Assembly: GCA_002395835.1 (NCBI GenBank)
Contig: DGVD01000002.1
Coordinates: 62,001 to 126,000 of the forward strand
DNA from: Bacteroidales bacterium UBA4293
Lineage (GTDB): Bacteria > Bacteroidota > Bacteroidia > Bacteroidales > Bacteroidaceae
DNA length: 64,000 nt
Direction of reading: 5' to 3'
Made by a program: the position numbers and the translations under genes. This document shows positions 1 through 8,416 of this stretch, piece after piece (positions within the stretch are counted from its first letter, which is position 1; each line of letters starts with the position of its first letter). The notes beneath the pieces were generated by a model. It ran no database searches and was not told the DNA's origin. It saw nothing but the letters and a program-made list of their open reading frames with translations.

Positions 1-625
1 CTTCATTCCCATTTTCATCATATGCCATACGACCTGCGAAATCTACAGTCTTTGTCATTGTAGAGAATTCAGAAAGAAAATTCACATCATTTTTTAATTC
101 ATTAGGATAGTGATCCAATTGTGCTTGCAGTACCTCATACGTGGCTTTTGTGTCCGCTAAGGCTGAGTGTGCATCTTCTAAATTCTTTCCACAATAATAT
201 TTATATGCTGCAATTAGGGTTCTTTTCTCTAGTTTATGGTAGATATTCTGAACATCAATGAATTTATGCTTCCTGAGATCTAAGTCTACGCCAACTCTCA
301 AGAACTCTTCTACAAGAAGAGGAATGTCAAAACGATTAGAATTAAAACCGGCGATGTCACATCCTTCAAAAACTTTAGCAATGCTTTTGGCTACATCTTT
401 AAATAGAGGACAATCTTTTACATCATCATCGGTAATACCATGAACTTGAGATGATGACTCTGGTATATGCATACCTGGATTAATACGCATATTCTTTGAC
501 TCTTCATTTCCGTTAGGATATACCTTGATATAACTTATTTCAACAATTCGATCCTTATTTATATCTGTGCCTGTTGTTTCCAGATCAAAAAAAATGATTG
601 GATTCTTTAAATTGAGTTTCGCCAT
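1..625 (-). CDS. DnaQ-family 3'-5' exonuclease (partial, C-terminus off the left edge)
   Basis: The reading frame is open from an ATG at 625 to the window edge, so about 208 N-terminal residues are present. It has the three exonuclease motifs of the DEDDh family: FFDLETTGTD near the start (ExoI), AGFNSNRFDIPLL (ExoII) and HSALADTKAT (ExoIII, with the general-base His and last Asp). Such proteins hydrolyse DNA or RNA from 3' ends with two metal ions; this one resembles the proofreading epsilon subunit of DNA polymerase III. Its start is 10 bases after the dnaN stop, so the two are probably co-transcribed, which fits a replication role. Whether it is the main proofreading subunit or a repair paralogue cannot be told from this fragment. 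Confidence 0.88.
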   Translation of the reverse strand, partial: MAKLNLKNPIIFFDLETTGTDINKDRIVEISYIKVYPNGNEESKNMRINPGMHIPESSSQVHGITDDDVKDCPLFKDVAKSIAKVFEGCDIAGFNSNRFDIPLLVEEFLRVGVDLDLRKHKFIDVQNIYHKLEKRTLIAAYKYYCGKNLEDAHSALADTKATYEVLQAQLDHYPNELKNDVNFLSEFSTMTKTVDFAGRMAYDENGNE

Positions 626-635
626 TTTAAATAAA

Positions 636-1763
636 TTAATCGTTCAGCATCATTGGCATTAAAAGCATCAGTGTGTCTTCATCTTCATCTTGTTCAGCAG
701 GAACGATTACACCTGAGCGTGCTGCATCTGCCAATTCTAACATGACATCCTCACTTGAAAGATTATTCAAAATGTCAATTAAGAAAGTACCTTTGAAACC
801 AATACTTATGTTCCTTCCATTATAAGAGCATGCCAAATGTTCTTCTGCCGCAGTAGAGAAATCAAGGTCTTTACTACTTACTGTCAGTTCATTTTGAGAA
901 AGAGATATCTTTACAAGCCATATTTCTTCAGCAGCAAATACTAAAACGCGCTTTAAGGCACTTATAAATGATTGTCTGTTTATTGTAACTATAAATGGAT
1001 TGTCTGATGGAATTACAGAGTTATAGTTAGGGAAACGACCTTCAATGAGTCTACAAACCATTTTAAAACCTTCAGCTTTAAATGTTGCATTTCTGCCATC
1101 GAATAAGATTTGGACTTCACTGTCATCTTTACCTATTAATGACTTTAGCATTTGAGCTGGCTTTTTAGGCAGTACGAATGAGGCTTTTTGATCGCTCTTT
1201 GTTGAAAAATTGCGGCATCTAACCAGTTTGTGACCGTCTGTAGCTACAATAGTTAAATCTTCTGTGGTGATATCGAAATAAATGCCATTCATCACAGGAC
1301 GTAAGGTGTCATCGGATGTAGCAAAAAGTGTTCTGGTTACAGAACTTAGTAAAACATTAGATTTTATATTTAAACTGACAATACCTTCCTCGCTCAAACC
1401 GATAGGTTGAGGGTAATCTTCACCTTTTTGAGCAATAAGGTTATAATAACCATTTTGATATGAAATGGTCATTTCCATGGTATTTAAATCCAATTGGAAT
1501 GTAAGTGGTTGTTCTGGGATGTCCTTCAGCGCTTCTAAAACTTTTTTAGAATTTATGGCAAAGCATCCGTTTTCATTACTTTCAATGAGATCTATTGATG
1601 CGGTTAAGGTTGTTTCACTATCAGATGCTGTAACTTTCAGTTGATTGTCATCAACATTAAATAGAAAACAATCTAAGATAGCCAATGAGTTCTTAGGACT
1701 AACTACTCGGCCAATAGCTTGTAACTGGCTATATAAGGCCTTGCTTGAAACTACAAATTTCAT
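636..1763 (-). CDS. dnaN: DNA polymerase III beta sliding clamp
   Basis: This 375-residue protein has the usual length of the beta clamp and its three-fold repeated architecture (about residues 1-120, 121-250 and 251-375). It starts MKFVVSSKALYSQL and ends with the typical LLMPM-type C-terminal segment, slightly extended by MLND. The clamp is a dimeric ring around DNA that tethers the replicative polymerase and recruits repair factors. It is followed 10 bases later by a DnaQ-type exonuclease gene. A promoter-like TAAATTTG lies about 40 bases upstream. Identification is firm. Confidence 0.97.
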   Translation of the reverse strand: MKFVVSSKALYSQLQAIGRVVSPKNSLAILDCFLFNVDDNQLKVTASDSETTLTASIDLIESNENGCFAINSKKVLEALKDIPEQPLTFQLDLNTMEMTISYQNGYYNLIAQKGEDYPQPIGLSEEGIVSLNIKSNVLLSSVTRTLFATSDDTLRPVMNGIYFDITTEDLTIVATDGHKLVRCRNFSTKSDQKASFVLPKKPAQMLKSLIGKDDSEVQILFDGRNATFKAEGFKMVCRLIEGRFPNYNSVIPSDNPFIVTINRQSFISALKRVLVFAAEEIWLVKISLSQNELTVSSKDLDFSTAAEEHLACSYNGRNISIGFKGTFLIDILNNLSSEDVMLELADAARSGVIVPAEQDEDEDTLMLLMPMMLND

Positions 1764-1802
1764 GGTTCTATATCAGTTTTTATTATTGTTCATTATAGGC
1801 TA

Positions 1803-1810
1803 CAAATTTA
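1803..1810 (-). promoter_or_regulatory. Promoter -7 element for dnaN
   Basis: On the minus strand the sequence reads TAAATTTG, an exact match to the Bacteroidetes -7 consensus TAnnTTTG. It lies about 40 bases before the dnaN start codon. No clear -33 TTTG at the ideal 20-base spacing is visible. Confidence 0.5.
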
Positions 1811-1850
1811 CAAAAAAAGAAATACAATAGAGAAAAAAGTTCATGGAAAA

Positions 1851-1882
1851 TTGGTTTATTAATTAGTATTTTACTAATTTCG
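1851..1882 (+). promoter_or_regulatory. Promoter for the DUF3127 gene
   Basis: A TTG at 1851-1853 is followed, after 21 bases, by TAATTTCG at 1875-1882, one mismatch from TAnnTTTG. It is placed about 20 bases before the ATG at 1903, which would give a very short leader. Confidence 0.45.
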
Positions 1883-1902
1883 CATCGTTTTAAACTTAAA
1901 TT

Positions 1903-2265
1903 ATGGAACTAAGCGGAAAAATAATTGCTGTACTTGAAAAAAGAAGCGGCGTAGGAAAATCTACAGGAAACCCATGGTCTGTTCAATCTTATGTTTTGGA
2001 AACACATGACCAGTATCCTCGTAAAATGTGTTTTGAGGTTTTTGGTGAAGATAAAATATCTCAATTCAATATTCAACCTGGAGAAGAAGTAGTAGTATCT
2101 TTTGATATTGATGCTCACGAGTATCAGGGAAGATGGTTTAACTCTGTAAGGGCTTGGAAAGTTGATCGTCCACAGCCTACCCAGCAAGTTGCTCCTGAGA
2201 CTGATTTACCACCTATTCCTCCTGTTGATTTCGGAAGTGGTTCTACAGATGACCTTCCTTTTTAA
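1903..2265 (+). CDS. DUF3127 protein with an SSB-like C-terminal tip
   Basis: This 120-residue cytoplasmic protein matches what I know of the DUF3127 family: a start MELSGKIIAVLEKRSG, a central HDQYPRKMCFEVFGEDK and GRWFNSVRAWKVDR. The beta-rich pattern of about 95 residues looks like a single OB-fold. After a proline-rich linker (residues 97-113) the protein ends in DDLPF, which strongly resembles the acidic tip of single-stranded DNA-binding protein (DDDIPF) that recruits repair and replication enzymes. Family function is unestablished; an SSB-like, DNA-associated role is my inference. The gene stands alone between divergent dnaN and convergent rho, with a shared terminator downstream. Confidence 0.85.
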   Translation: MELSGKIIAVLEKRSGVGKSTGNPWSVQSYVLETHDQYPRKMCFEVFGEDKISQFNIQPGEEVVVSFDIDAHEYQGRWFNSVRAWKVDRPQPTQQVAPETDLPPIPPVDFGSGSTDDLPF

Positions 2266-2280
2266 ATTAAACTTATTTAG

Positions 2281-2323
2281 AAAAAGCCCTCCAAAAACTA
2301 GATGTTATTGGAGGGCTTTTTTT
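2281..2323. terminator. Bidirectional terminator between the DUF3127 gene and rho
   Basis: A perfect 14-bp stem (2281-2294 with 2308-2321) is flanked by A and T runs on both sides, so it can act as an intrinsic terminator for both convergent genes. Its right arm reaches the rho stop codon. Confidence 0.88.
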
Positions 2324-4247
2324 ATGAATTCATACTTAATAAAAATTCTTCGTTGCTATTAGTATTCTCTAGCCTTTGTTTTAGTTCTGTCATAGCCTCC
2401 AAAGGATTCATGTCAGATAGGAATTTGCGCAGAACCCACATTCTATCAAGAGTTTGCTTGTCATGCAATAAATCATCTCTACGTGTACTAGAAGCAACTA
2501 GATTAACAGCAGGGAAGATTCGTTTGTTAGCTAATGCCCTGTCAAGTTGAAGTTCCATATTTCCAGTACCTTTAAACTCTTCAAATATGACATCATCCAT
2601 TTTACTTCCTGTCTCGGTCAAAGCCGTTGCTATAATTGTCAGTGAACCACCATTTTCGATGTTTCTAGCAGCTCCAAAGAAACGTTTTGGTTTATGAAGT
2701 GCATTTGCATCAACACCACCTGAAAGCACCTTACCAGAAGCTGGTGATACCGTGTTATATGCTCTAGCAAGTCTTGTTATGGAGTCTAAGAATATTACAA
2801 CATCATGACCACATTCAACCATTCTCTTTGCTTTTTCTAAGACGATTCCTGCAATTTTCACATGGCGTTCTGCCGGTTCGTCAAAGGTTGAAGCTATCAC
2901 TTCTGCATTTACTGTGCGAGCCATGTCTGTAACCTCTTCAGGGCGTTCATCGATAAGAAGCATCATTAAATATGCTTCAGGATGATTTGCAGCAATTGCA
3001 TTTGCAATATCCTTCATTAATATTGTTTTACCAGTTTTGGGTTGAGCAACAATTAATGCTCGTTGTCCCTTACCGATAGGAGCGAATAAATCTACAACAC
3101 GTGCAGAAATATTAGTATTAGGTTTACCGCAAAGGTTAAATTTTTCTTCAGGGAAAAGAGGTGTCAAATGTTCAAAAGGAACTCTGTCTCTAACTACTTC
3201 CGGATCCTTTCCATTGATACTTGTAACATGAACAAGAGGGAAATATTTTTCGCCTTCTTTTGGAGGTCTTATCGGTCCTTCTACCACATCTCCTGTCTGT
3301 AGACCAAACAATTTGATTTGTGCTTGGCTTACATATATATCATCTGGAGAACTAAGATAGTTGTAATCTGAAGAACGAAGGAATCCATATCCATCAGCCA
3401 TAATTTCCAAAACGCCATCACCTGTAATTATATCATTAAATTCAATTGCTGGGTCAGGCTTTGATTCAATTTTGGGCTCTATTTCTTTTTTCTTTTCGGG
3501 GGTAGCTTCTGGATATTCGTCACTTATTTCTGATTTATTCTCGAATACTTCGCTATTAGACTCTAACTCTTCCTTGGACTCTTCTTTTTTGGGCTTTTCT
3601 TTTGTCCGTTCTATTTCAAATCGAGCTAGAAAGTCAGAAGGAGATAGAATTCTGCCTGTATTGTTTGATGGCAGGTCTTCTATTGGGATAAATGTGCTCT
3701 CTGTTATAGAACCAGTTTCATTTTTATTTAATTCATCTAAATTAATGGGATTTATAAATTCTGCATTTTCAGTCTTAGTGGAATCTACAGAGTTTGATGT
3801 ATTTGTATCTTCTTTTATAATATCTTCTTTAGGGATTCTATTCCTTTTTCTTGATGTACTCTTTTCTTCTTTTTTCTCTGAATCTTCAGGTCCTATTATT
3901 TTGTCTTTAGCTTTAACTTTTGAAACAGTTTCTTTTGGAGATTCTTCAATCGGATTTTCTTCTTCTACAATCTTGTTTACCTCTTTCTTCTGTTCATCAG
4001 TTTTTGAGTTAGCTAATTCTGTTTTTAGGGAGTTTTCTGTCTTAACAGATATAGCTTTCCTGACGATTCTTTTTCTTTTTGCAGGCACTTCAGGGGTAGC
4101 CTTACTTGAAGCTTCTGCTTGTTCATCCAAAATAGCATAGATTATTTGTTCTTTAGTCATCTTTGTGGTGACTTTTAAGCTTAGCTCTTTAGCTATTTCA
4201 TTCAAATCAGCAACGGTTTTGCTGTTTAAATCTTCAATGTTATACAT
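2322..4247 (-). CDS. rho: Transcription termination factor Rho with a long disordered insertion
   Basis: Rho is a hexameric RNA-dependent ATPase that releases RNA polymerase. At 641 residues this one is about 220 longer than E. coli Rho. An N-terminal Rho_N helical region (about 7-45) is followed by a Glu/Lys/Ser-rich, low-complexity segment (about 50-270). Then come the cold-shock RNA-binding fold (GDGVLEIMADGYGFLRS, about 275-345), the P-loop QPKTGKT (about residue 400), Walker B VVIFLDSITRLARAY, and the Q/R-loop region SGGVDANALHKPKRFFGAARN. All catalytic motifs look intact. Long insertions at this point are known in Bacteroides Rho, where a disordered region has been reported to drive phase separation. 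The gene is monocistronic with a leader of roughly 105 bases. Confidence 0.97.
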   Translation of the reverse strand: MYNIEDLNSKTVADLNEIAKELSLKVTTKMTKEQIIYAILDEQAEASSKATPEVPAKRKRIVRKAISVKTENSLKTELANSKTDEQKKEVNKIVEEENPIEESPKETVSKVKAKDKIIGPEDSEKKEEKSTSRKRNRIPKEDIIKEDTNTSNSVDSTKTENAEFINPINLDELNKNETGSITESTFIPIEDLPSNNTGRILSPSDFLARFEIERTKEKPKKEESKEELESNSEVFENKSEISDEYPEATPEKKKEIEPKIESKPDPAIEFNDIITGDGVLEIMADGYGFLRSSDYNYLSSPDDIYVSQAQIKLFGLQTGDVVEGPIRPPKEGEKYFPLVHVTSINGKDPEVVRDRVPFEHLTPLFPEEKFNLCGKPNTNISARVVDLFAPIGKGQRALIVAQPKTGKTILMKDIANAIAANHPEAYLMMLLIDERPEEVTDMARTVNAEVIASTFDEPAERHVKIAGIVLEKAKRMVECGHDVVIFLDSITRLARAYNTVSPASGKVLSGGVDANALHKPKRFFGAARNIENGGSLTIIATALTETGSKMDDVIFEEFKGTGNMELQLDRALANKRIFPAVNLVASSTRRDDLLHDKQTLDRMWVLRKFLSDMNPLEAMTELKQRLENTNSNEEFLLSMNS

Positions 4248-4359
4248 ATAATATTTTTAAGATTATTCAATAGCGACGAATGTCGTTCATGGAATAATAG
4301 TGTTATAATAAAAATCGATGATTTGTAACGGTTAAATGAACCTTTTTTATTTGATGTTG

Positions 4360-4367
4360 CAAATATA
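4360..4367 (-). promoter_or_regulatory. Promoter -7 element for rho, with an untranslated leader of about 105 bases
   Basis: The minus strand reads TATATTTG, an exact TAnnTTTG match, about 113 bases upstream of the rho start. The implied leader (about 4248-4353) contains a small hairpin (4271-4286, a 5-bp stem including one G-U pair, around a GAAT-type loop). Rho leaders autoregulate in other bacteria; whether this one does is not shown by the sequence. Confidence 0.5.
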
Positions 4368-4476
4368 GTGATATTTTTTTATAATTACTTTAGAATATAT
4401 CTTTTTTTATGTTTTTAAGATGAAAATACTTAAACAAGACTTTTTTTTGCTATATTAGCACTCTATTAAATAAAAT

Positions 4477-5667
4477 ATGACAAAAAAGAAATACATTTCT
4501 ATACGTTTTTGGCAGTGTTGCTCTCTTGTTTTATTCCTAATAATATTAGGGATGATAGGTGCATATGCATATTATAGTCATAAGGAAACAGAACGATTCC
4601 AAATAGTTAGTGAACTTTCTGGCAATATATTTCCGTCGGCAATTCTTTCTACTGCTTCTACTGGAACACAAGTTATTCAGCCTAGTATTAAAAATTATGT
4701 TGGTAACCCTCAAGTTGAATTTGGTATACGTGTCAAAGCGACTTCAAAAAATTGCAGGGTACATATAGAACTATCTGAAACACCTTATTTTGCTCGATCA
4801 GTTTCAGATTTTGTGCTTCCCATTAAAGATATGGTTTATATGATATATCCTGATGTTTTATGGGATTATGATGCTTTAAAAAACAACTCTCAACCACAAC
4901 CTATTTCATTTTCGGTTTCTTTAAAAGTAGATGGTGAAAAACCTATTCAAAAGATTACGACAATGTCTATGCGTTCTATAAACGAATGCTTACTTTGTTA
5001 TAAAGACGAGAATATGAAACTTCATGATACAAGTTTATATTTTGCAGCTTATGTGAATGAGGATCATCCCATGATAGATATCTTGCTTAGAGAAGCTTTA
5101 AATACTAAGATTGTGCGTAAATTCGTAGGTGTACAGCAGGGGGAGAAACAAGTTGATAAGCAAGTTTATGCATTATGGAATATGCTCCAAAAACGGCATT
5201 TTACCTATAGCTCTATTTCATATAGTAGTTTGTCATCTAACATGATTTATTGTCAAAAGGTTAGAACAATAGATGATGCATTACAATCTGCACAGATTAA
5301 TTGTGTTGATGGGACAGTTTTGTTTGCTTCACTGCTTCGTGCCATAAACATCGAACCTGTAATGATTCGTGTTCCTGGGCATATGTTTATAGGGTATTAT
5401 ACTGATACAAAAAATGAGAAACTTCAGTTTTTAGAAACAACAATAATTGGTGACGTCAGTTTGGACGAGTATTTCCCAGATGAGAAATTGGATTCAATTT
5501 CAGGCACTAAGACACAGTCTGAAATGTCTCGTCTCACTTTTGATAAAGCTAAGGAATATGCTACTAAAAAATATGAAGAAATTAAAGAAAATACTGGGGA
5601 TGAGAGTTGCCAATTCCTTAGAATATCTAAATCTATTCGGTCAAAAATACAATCTATAGGAAGATAA
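4477..5667 (+). CDS. Membrane-anchored transglutaminase-like protein
   Basis: This 396-residue protein has one N-terminal membrane helix (about residues 12-32, VLFLIILGMIGAYAYY) and a large exported domain. Near the C-terminus it carries a transglutaminase/cysteine-protease-like core: NCVDGTVLFASLLRAI with Cys276 as possible nucleophile, then PGHMFIGYY with His302 and an acidic residue after FLET. That spacing fits the transglutaminase-like superfamily, whose members include peptidases and cross-linking enzymes. It starts a three-gene plus-strand operon: the next start is 6 bases after its stop. The substrate is unknown; the middle region (50-250) is not recognised. Confidence 0.65.
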   Translation: MTKKKYISIRFWQCCSLVLFLIILGMIGAYAYYSHKETERFQIVSELSGNIFPSAILSTASTGTQVIQPSIKNYVGNPQVEFGIRVKATSKNCRVHIELSETPYFARSVSDFVLPIKDMVYMIYPDVLWDYDALKNNSQPQPISFSVSLKVDGEKPIQKITTMSMRSINECLLCYKDENMKLHDTSLYFAAYVNEDHPMIDILLREALNTKIVRKFVGVQQGEKQVDKQVYALWNMLQKRHFTYSSISYSSLSSNMIYCQKVRTIDDALQSAQINCVDGTVLFASLLRAINIEPVMIRVPGHMFIGYYTDTKNEKLQFLETTIIGDVSLDEYFPDEKLDSISGTKTQSEMSRLTFDKAKEYATKKYEEIKENTGDESCQFLRISKSIRSKIQSIGR

Positions 5668-5673
5668 TTAATT

Positions 5674-6495
5674 ATGAAAAAATTCATTTCACCTCACGGA
5701 TGGTTTTCCATAAATTATCCAGACAACTGGTTCGAATTTGAGGATGAGGAGGGCAGTTTCCTTTTCTATGATCCCAATCGATGGACTGGAAATTTGAGAG
5801 TTTCTGCATTCAAAGACTTTTCCAAGAATTATGCACACCAAATGCTTGAGGATGAGCAGAAAAATTATCCTAACGCTTATATAAAAAATATCAGTGGATG
5901 GGAATCTGTCATTACAAGAGAAGATTTTACAGAAGAAGGTCATGAATATACTAGTTATGTATATTTACTTGGCAAGGGAAATACGGTGTTAGAATTTACT
6001 TTTACAGCCTTTAAAGGAGTTGTTCCTAAGGAAGTAGAACAAGTTATATCAACATTAGTTATCCGTGATGAACGTAAGTCCTATCCAAAAGAGATCATAC
6101 CGATACGCGTGTGGGAAATGCACCAAATTGATGAGGCTTTTGATTGGGTTTCTAAAACTGTAAAAAATAGCCAGAAGAAAGATTTTACTGGTTGCTATGA
6201 AGATATTGCTAAGATACAATATCTTATCGATAGTAATATCTATCCTCCAGGTCAGAGACAAACTTGGGAAGCAATAGGCATTGCATTTGGAGTAATTCTT
6301 ACTAATGAGATGGATGGTATGGAATGGGTTACAGTTGTTGATGGGAAAAATGAGTATCCCGCACTTCAGTTCGCAGGTACAGATTTTTATCTTGAGCCTA
6401 TGAAGTTTCTTTCTGATGCAATAAAACAAGCTGATAAAATAGATTTAGCAGCTACATTTGACTCTATAAAAGACGAAATAGAATCCCAACTTTAA
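5674..6495 (+). CDS. DUF3805/DUF3806-type protein, function unknown
   Basis: A 273-residue soluble protein without signal peptide or membrane helix. The N-terminal half (MKKFISPHGWFSINYPDNW to about residue 125) is a beta-rich domain resembling DUF3805. The C-terminal half (about 150-273, with QTWEAIGIAFGVILTNEMDG and a WVTVVDGKNEYPAL segment) resembles DUF3806. The two domains are often found together. No catalytic motif is visible. Its stop overlaps the next start by one base (TAATG), implying translational coupling with the ABC-F gene, and it lies 6 bases after the transglutaminase-like gene. Family naming is from memory and moderately sure. Confidence 0.6.
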   Translation: MKKFISPHGWFSINYPDNWFEFEDEEGSFLFYDPNRWTGNLRVSAFKDFSKNYAHQMLEDEQKNYPNAYIKNISGWESVITREDFTEEGHEYTSYVYLLGKGNTVLEFTFTAFKGVVPKEVEQVISTLVIRDERKSYPKEIIPIRVWEMHQIDEAFDWVSKTVKNSQKKDFTGCYEDIAKIQYLIDSNIYPPGQRQTWEAIGIAFGVILTNEMDGMEWVTVVDGKNEYPALQFAGTDFYLEPMKFLSDAIKQADKIDLAATFDSIKDEIESQL

Positions 6496-8378
6496 TGTCA
6501 GTAATTAATTCTTTTTTGCAAGTGGAAAATTTGACCAAGTCCTTTGGAGATTTGGTCTTATTTGAGAATTTGTCTTTTGGAATAGCAGAAGGTCAGCGTA
6601 TAGGTCTCGTGGCAAAAAATGGCACTGGTAAAACTACTTTACTTAACATCCTTTCAGGAAAAGAAGGCAAAGATAGTGGTTCTGTTATTTTTAGAAATGA
6701 TCTTCGAGTGGGATATTTGGAACAAGCTCCTATATATCCTGAAGAATTAACTGTGATTGAGGCTTGTTTTTATCATGGAAATGAGGTTACAGATGTCATT
6801 AAACAATATGAACAATGTTTAGAGACTCCAGGTAATCCAGGGCTAGAACATTTGCTGGAGGAAATGGAGCGAACTAAGGCCTGGGATTATGAACAACGTG
6901 CAAAGCAAATTCTTTCCCAATTAAAGATTCACAATTTTGAACAAAGAATTGGAGAATTATCAGGAGGGCAATTAAAGCGTGTGGCTTTGGCAAATGTTTT
7001 GATTCTTGACCCTGACTTATTTATACTTGATGAGCCAACAAACCATTTAGATTTAGAAATGGTGGAATGGTTAGAAGATTATCTTCAGAAGGGTAATTTA
7101 AGTATTTTCATGGTAACTCATGACCGGTATTTTCTTGATAGGATTTGTAATGAGATATATGAAATAGATGATAGGAAGATCTACACTTATAAAGGGAATT
7201 ATAGTTATTATCTAGAAAAGAGGCAGGAACGAATAGACAACTTGAATGCTGAAATTATTAAAGCAAACAACTTATATCGAACGGAATTAGATTGGATGCG
7301 TCGTATGCCGCAGGCTAGAGGGCATAAGGCACGTTATCGACAAGAAGCTTTCTATGAGCTGGAGAAGGTTGCTAAGCAGCGGATTTCCAACGAAAATATC
7401 CACTTTGATATGAAGGGATCTTATATTGGCAATAAGATTTTTCATGCTGAACATTTATATAAATCTTTTGGCGAAAAAGTTATTCTTCAAGATTTTACTT
7501 ATATCTTTTCCCGATATGAAAAGATGGGTATCGTAGGTAAAAACGGTACTGGAAAATCCACTTTTGTTAAAATCCTTCAAGGGCTTGTTCCTTTTGATTG
7601 CGGAAAACTAGAAATAGGAGAGACGGTTCGATTTGGTTATTATTCTCAAGAAGGTTTGAGCTTTAATGAAAACCAAAAGGTAATAGATGTTATCAAAGAT
7701 ATAGCAGATTATGTGGATTTAGGTAATGGGCAAAAACTTACTGCCATGCAATTATTGCAACATTTCCTTTTTTCTCCAGAAAAGCAACATTCTTATGTGT
7801 ATAAATTAAGTGGTGGAGAAAAACGCCGTTTATATCTTTGCACGGTTTTGATGCATAATCCTAATTTTTTGGTATTGGATGAGCCTACAAATGATTTAGA
7901 TATAGTATCCCTGCAGATTCTAGAAAATTATTTGCAAACTTTTAATGGGTGTGTTATTGTAATAAGCCATGATAGATATTTCATGGATAAAGTTGTGGAT
8001 CACTTGTTAGTTTTTAATGGTGAAGGAGATATTCGAGATTTCCCTGGAAATTATACTGAATATAGAGGTTGGAAAGACGAGATGCTTAAACTAGATAAGG
8101 GGAATATTTCTCAGACTAAGGCTTCAAGTGAAAACACCATTAAGAAAGTTCGTCTAAATGATAAACGGAAGATGTCTTTTAAGGAGAAACAAGAGTTTTT
8201 GGCTCTTGAGAAAGATATTTCTGCATTGGAAGAAGAGAAAGCTCAAATAGAATCTGCGTTAAGTGGAGGGCTTATTGATGTGGATGAAATCACAAGATTA
8301 AGCAAACGACTTCCTATTCTAAATGAGGAATTGGATGAAAAAAGTATGCGGTGGTTAGAATTATCGGAGATAGAATAA
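6495..8378 (+). CDS. uup: ABC-F ATPase, Uup type
   Basis: A 627-residue protein with two ABC ATPase domains in tandem and no membrane segment, the mark of ABC-F proteins that act on ribosomes or, for Uup, also on DNA structures. Domain 1 has a P-loop AKNGTGKT (about 40-47, beginning with Ala instead of the usual Gly), LSGGQLKRVALA and DEPTNHLDLE. Domain 2 has GKNGTGKST, LSGGEKRRLYLC and DEPTNDLDI, the last being typical of Uup. The interdomain arm (about 235-315) is Arg/Lys rich. A C-terminal charged coiled coil (about 545-627) matches the Uup DNA-binding tail. It is the last gene of a three-gene operon and ends at a strong terminator. Confidence 0.88.
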   Translation: MSVINSFLQVENLTKSFGDLVLFENLSFGIAEGQRIGLVAKNGTGKTTLLNILSGKEGKDSGSVIFRNDLRVGYLEQAPIYPEELTVIEACFYHGNEVTDVIKQYEQCLETPGNPGLEHLLEEMERTKAWDYEQRAKQILSQLKIHNFEQRIGELSGGQLKRVALANVLILDPDLFILDEPTNHLDLEMVEWLEDYLQKGNLSIFMVTHDRYFLDRICNEIYEIDDRKIYTYKGNYSYYLEKRQERIDNLNAEIIKANNLYRTELDWMRRMPQARGHKARYRQEAFYELEKVAKQRISNENIHFDMKGSYIGNKIFHAEHLYKSFGEKVILQDFTYIFSRYEKMGIVGKNGTGKSTFVKILQGLVPFDCGKLEIGETVRFGYYSQEGLSFNENQKVIDVIKDIADYVDLGNGQKLTAMQLLQHFLFSPEKQHSYVYKLSGGEKRRLYLCTVLMHNPNFLVLDEPTNDLDIVSLQILENYLQTFNGCVIVISHDRYFMDKVVDHLLVFNGEGDIRDFPGNYTEYRGWKDEMLKLDKGNISQTKASSENTIKKVRLNDKRKMSFKEKQEFLALEKDISALEEEKAQIESALSGGLIDVDEITRLSKRLPILNEELDEKSMRWLELSEIE

Positions 8379-8385
8379 GTATAAG

Positions 8386-8413
8386 AAAAAGGGAGGTTCA
8401 CCTCCCTTTTTTA
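8386..8413. terminator. Bidirectional terminator between uup and the MscS channel gene
   Basis: A GGGAGG/CCTCCC stem extended by A/T pairs with a TTCA tetraloop, flanked by an A run and a T run, lies between convergent genes. Confidence 0.88.
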
Positions 8414-8416
8414 TTT

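Noticed and set aside
3472..4140. A 222-codon frame on the plus strand, rich in Ser and Phe
   Set aside because: It is the complement of the Glu/Lys/Ser-rich Rho insertion, where skewed codon use removes stops on the opposite strand. It has no recognisable domain and the Rho frame explains the sequence.
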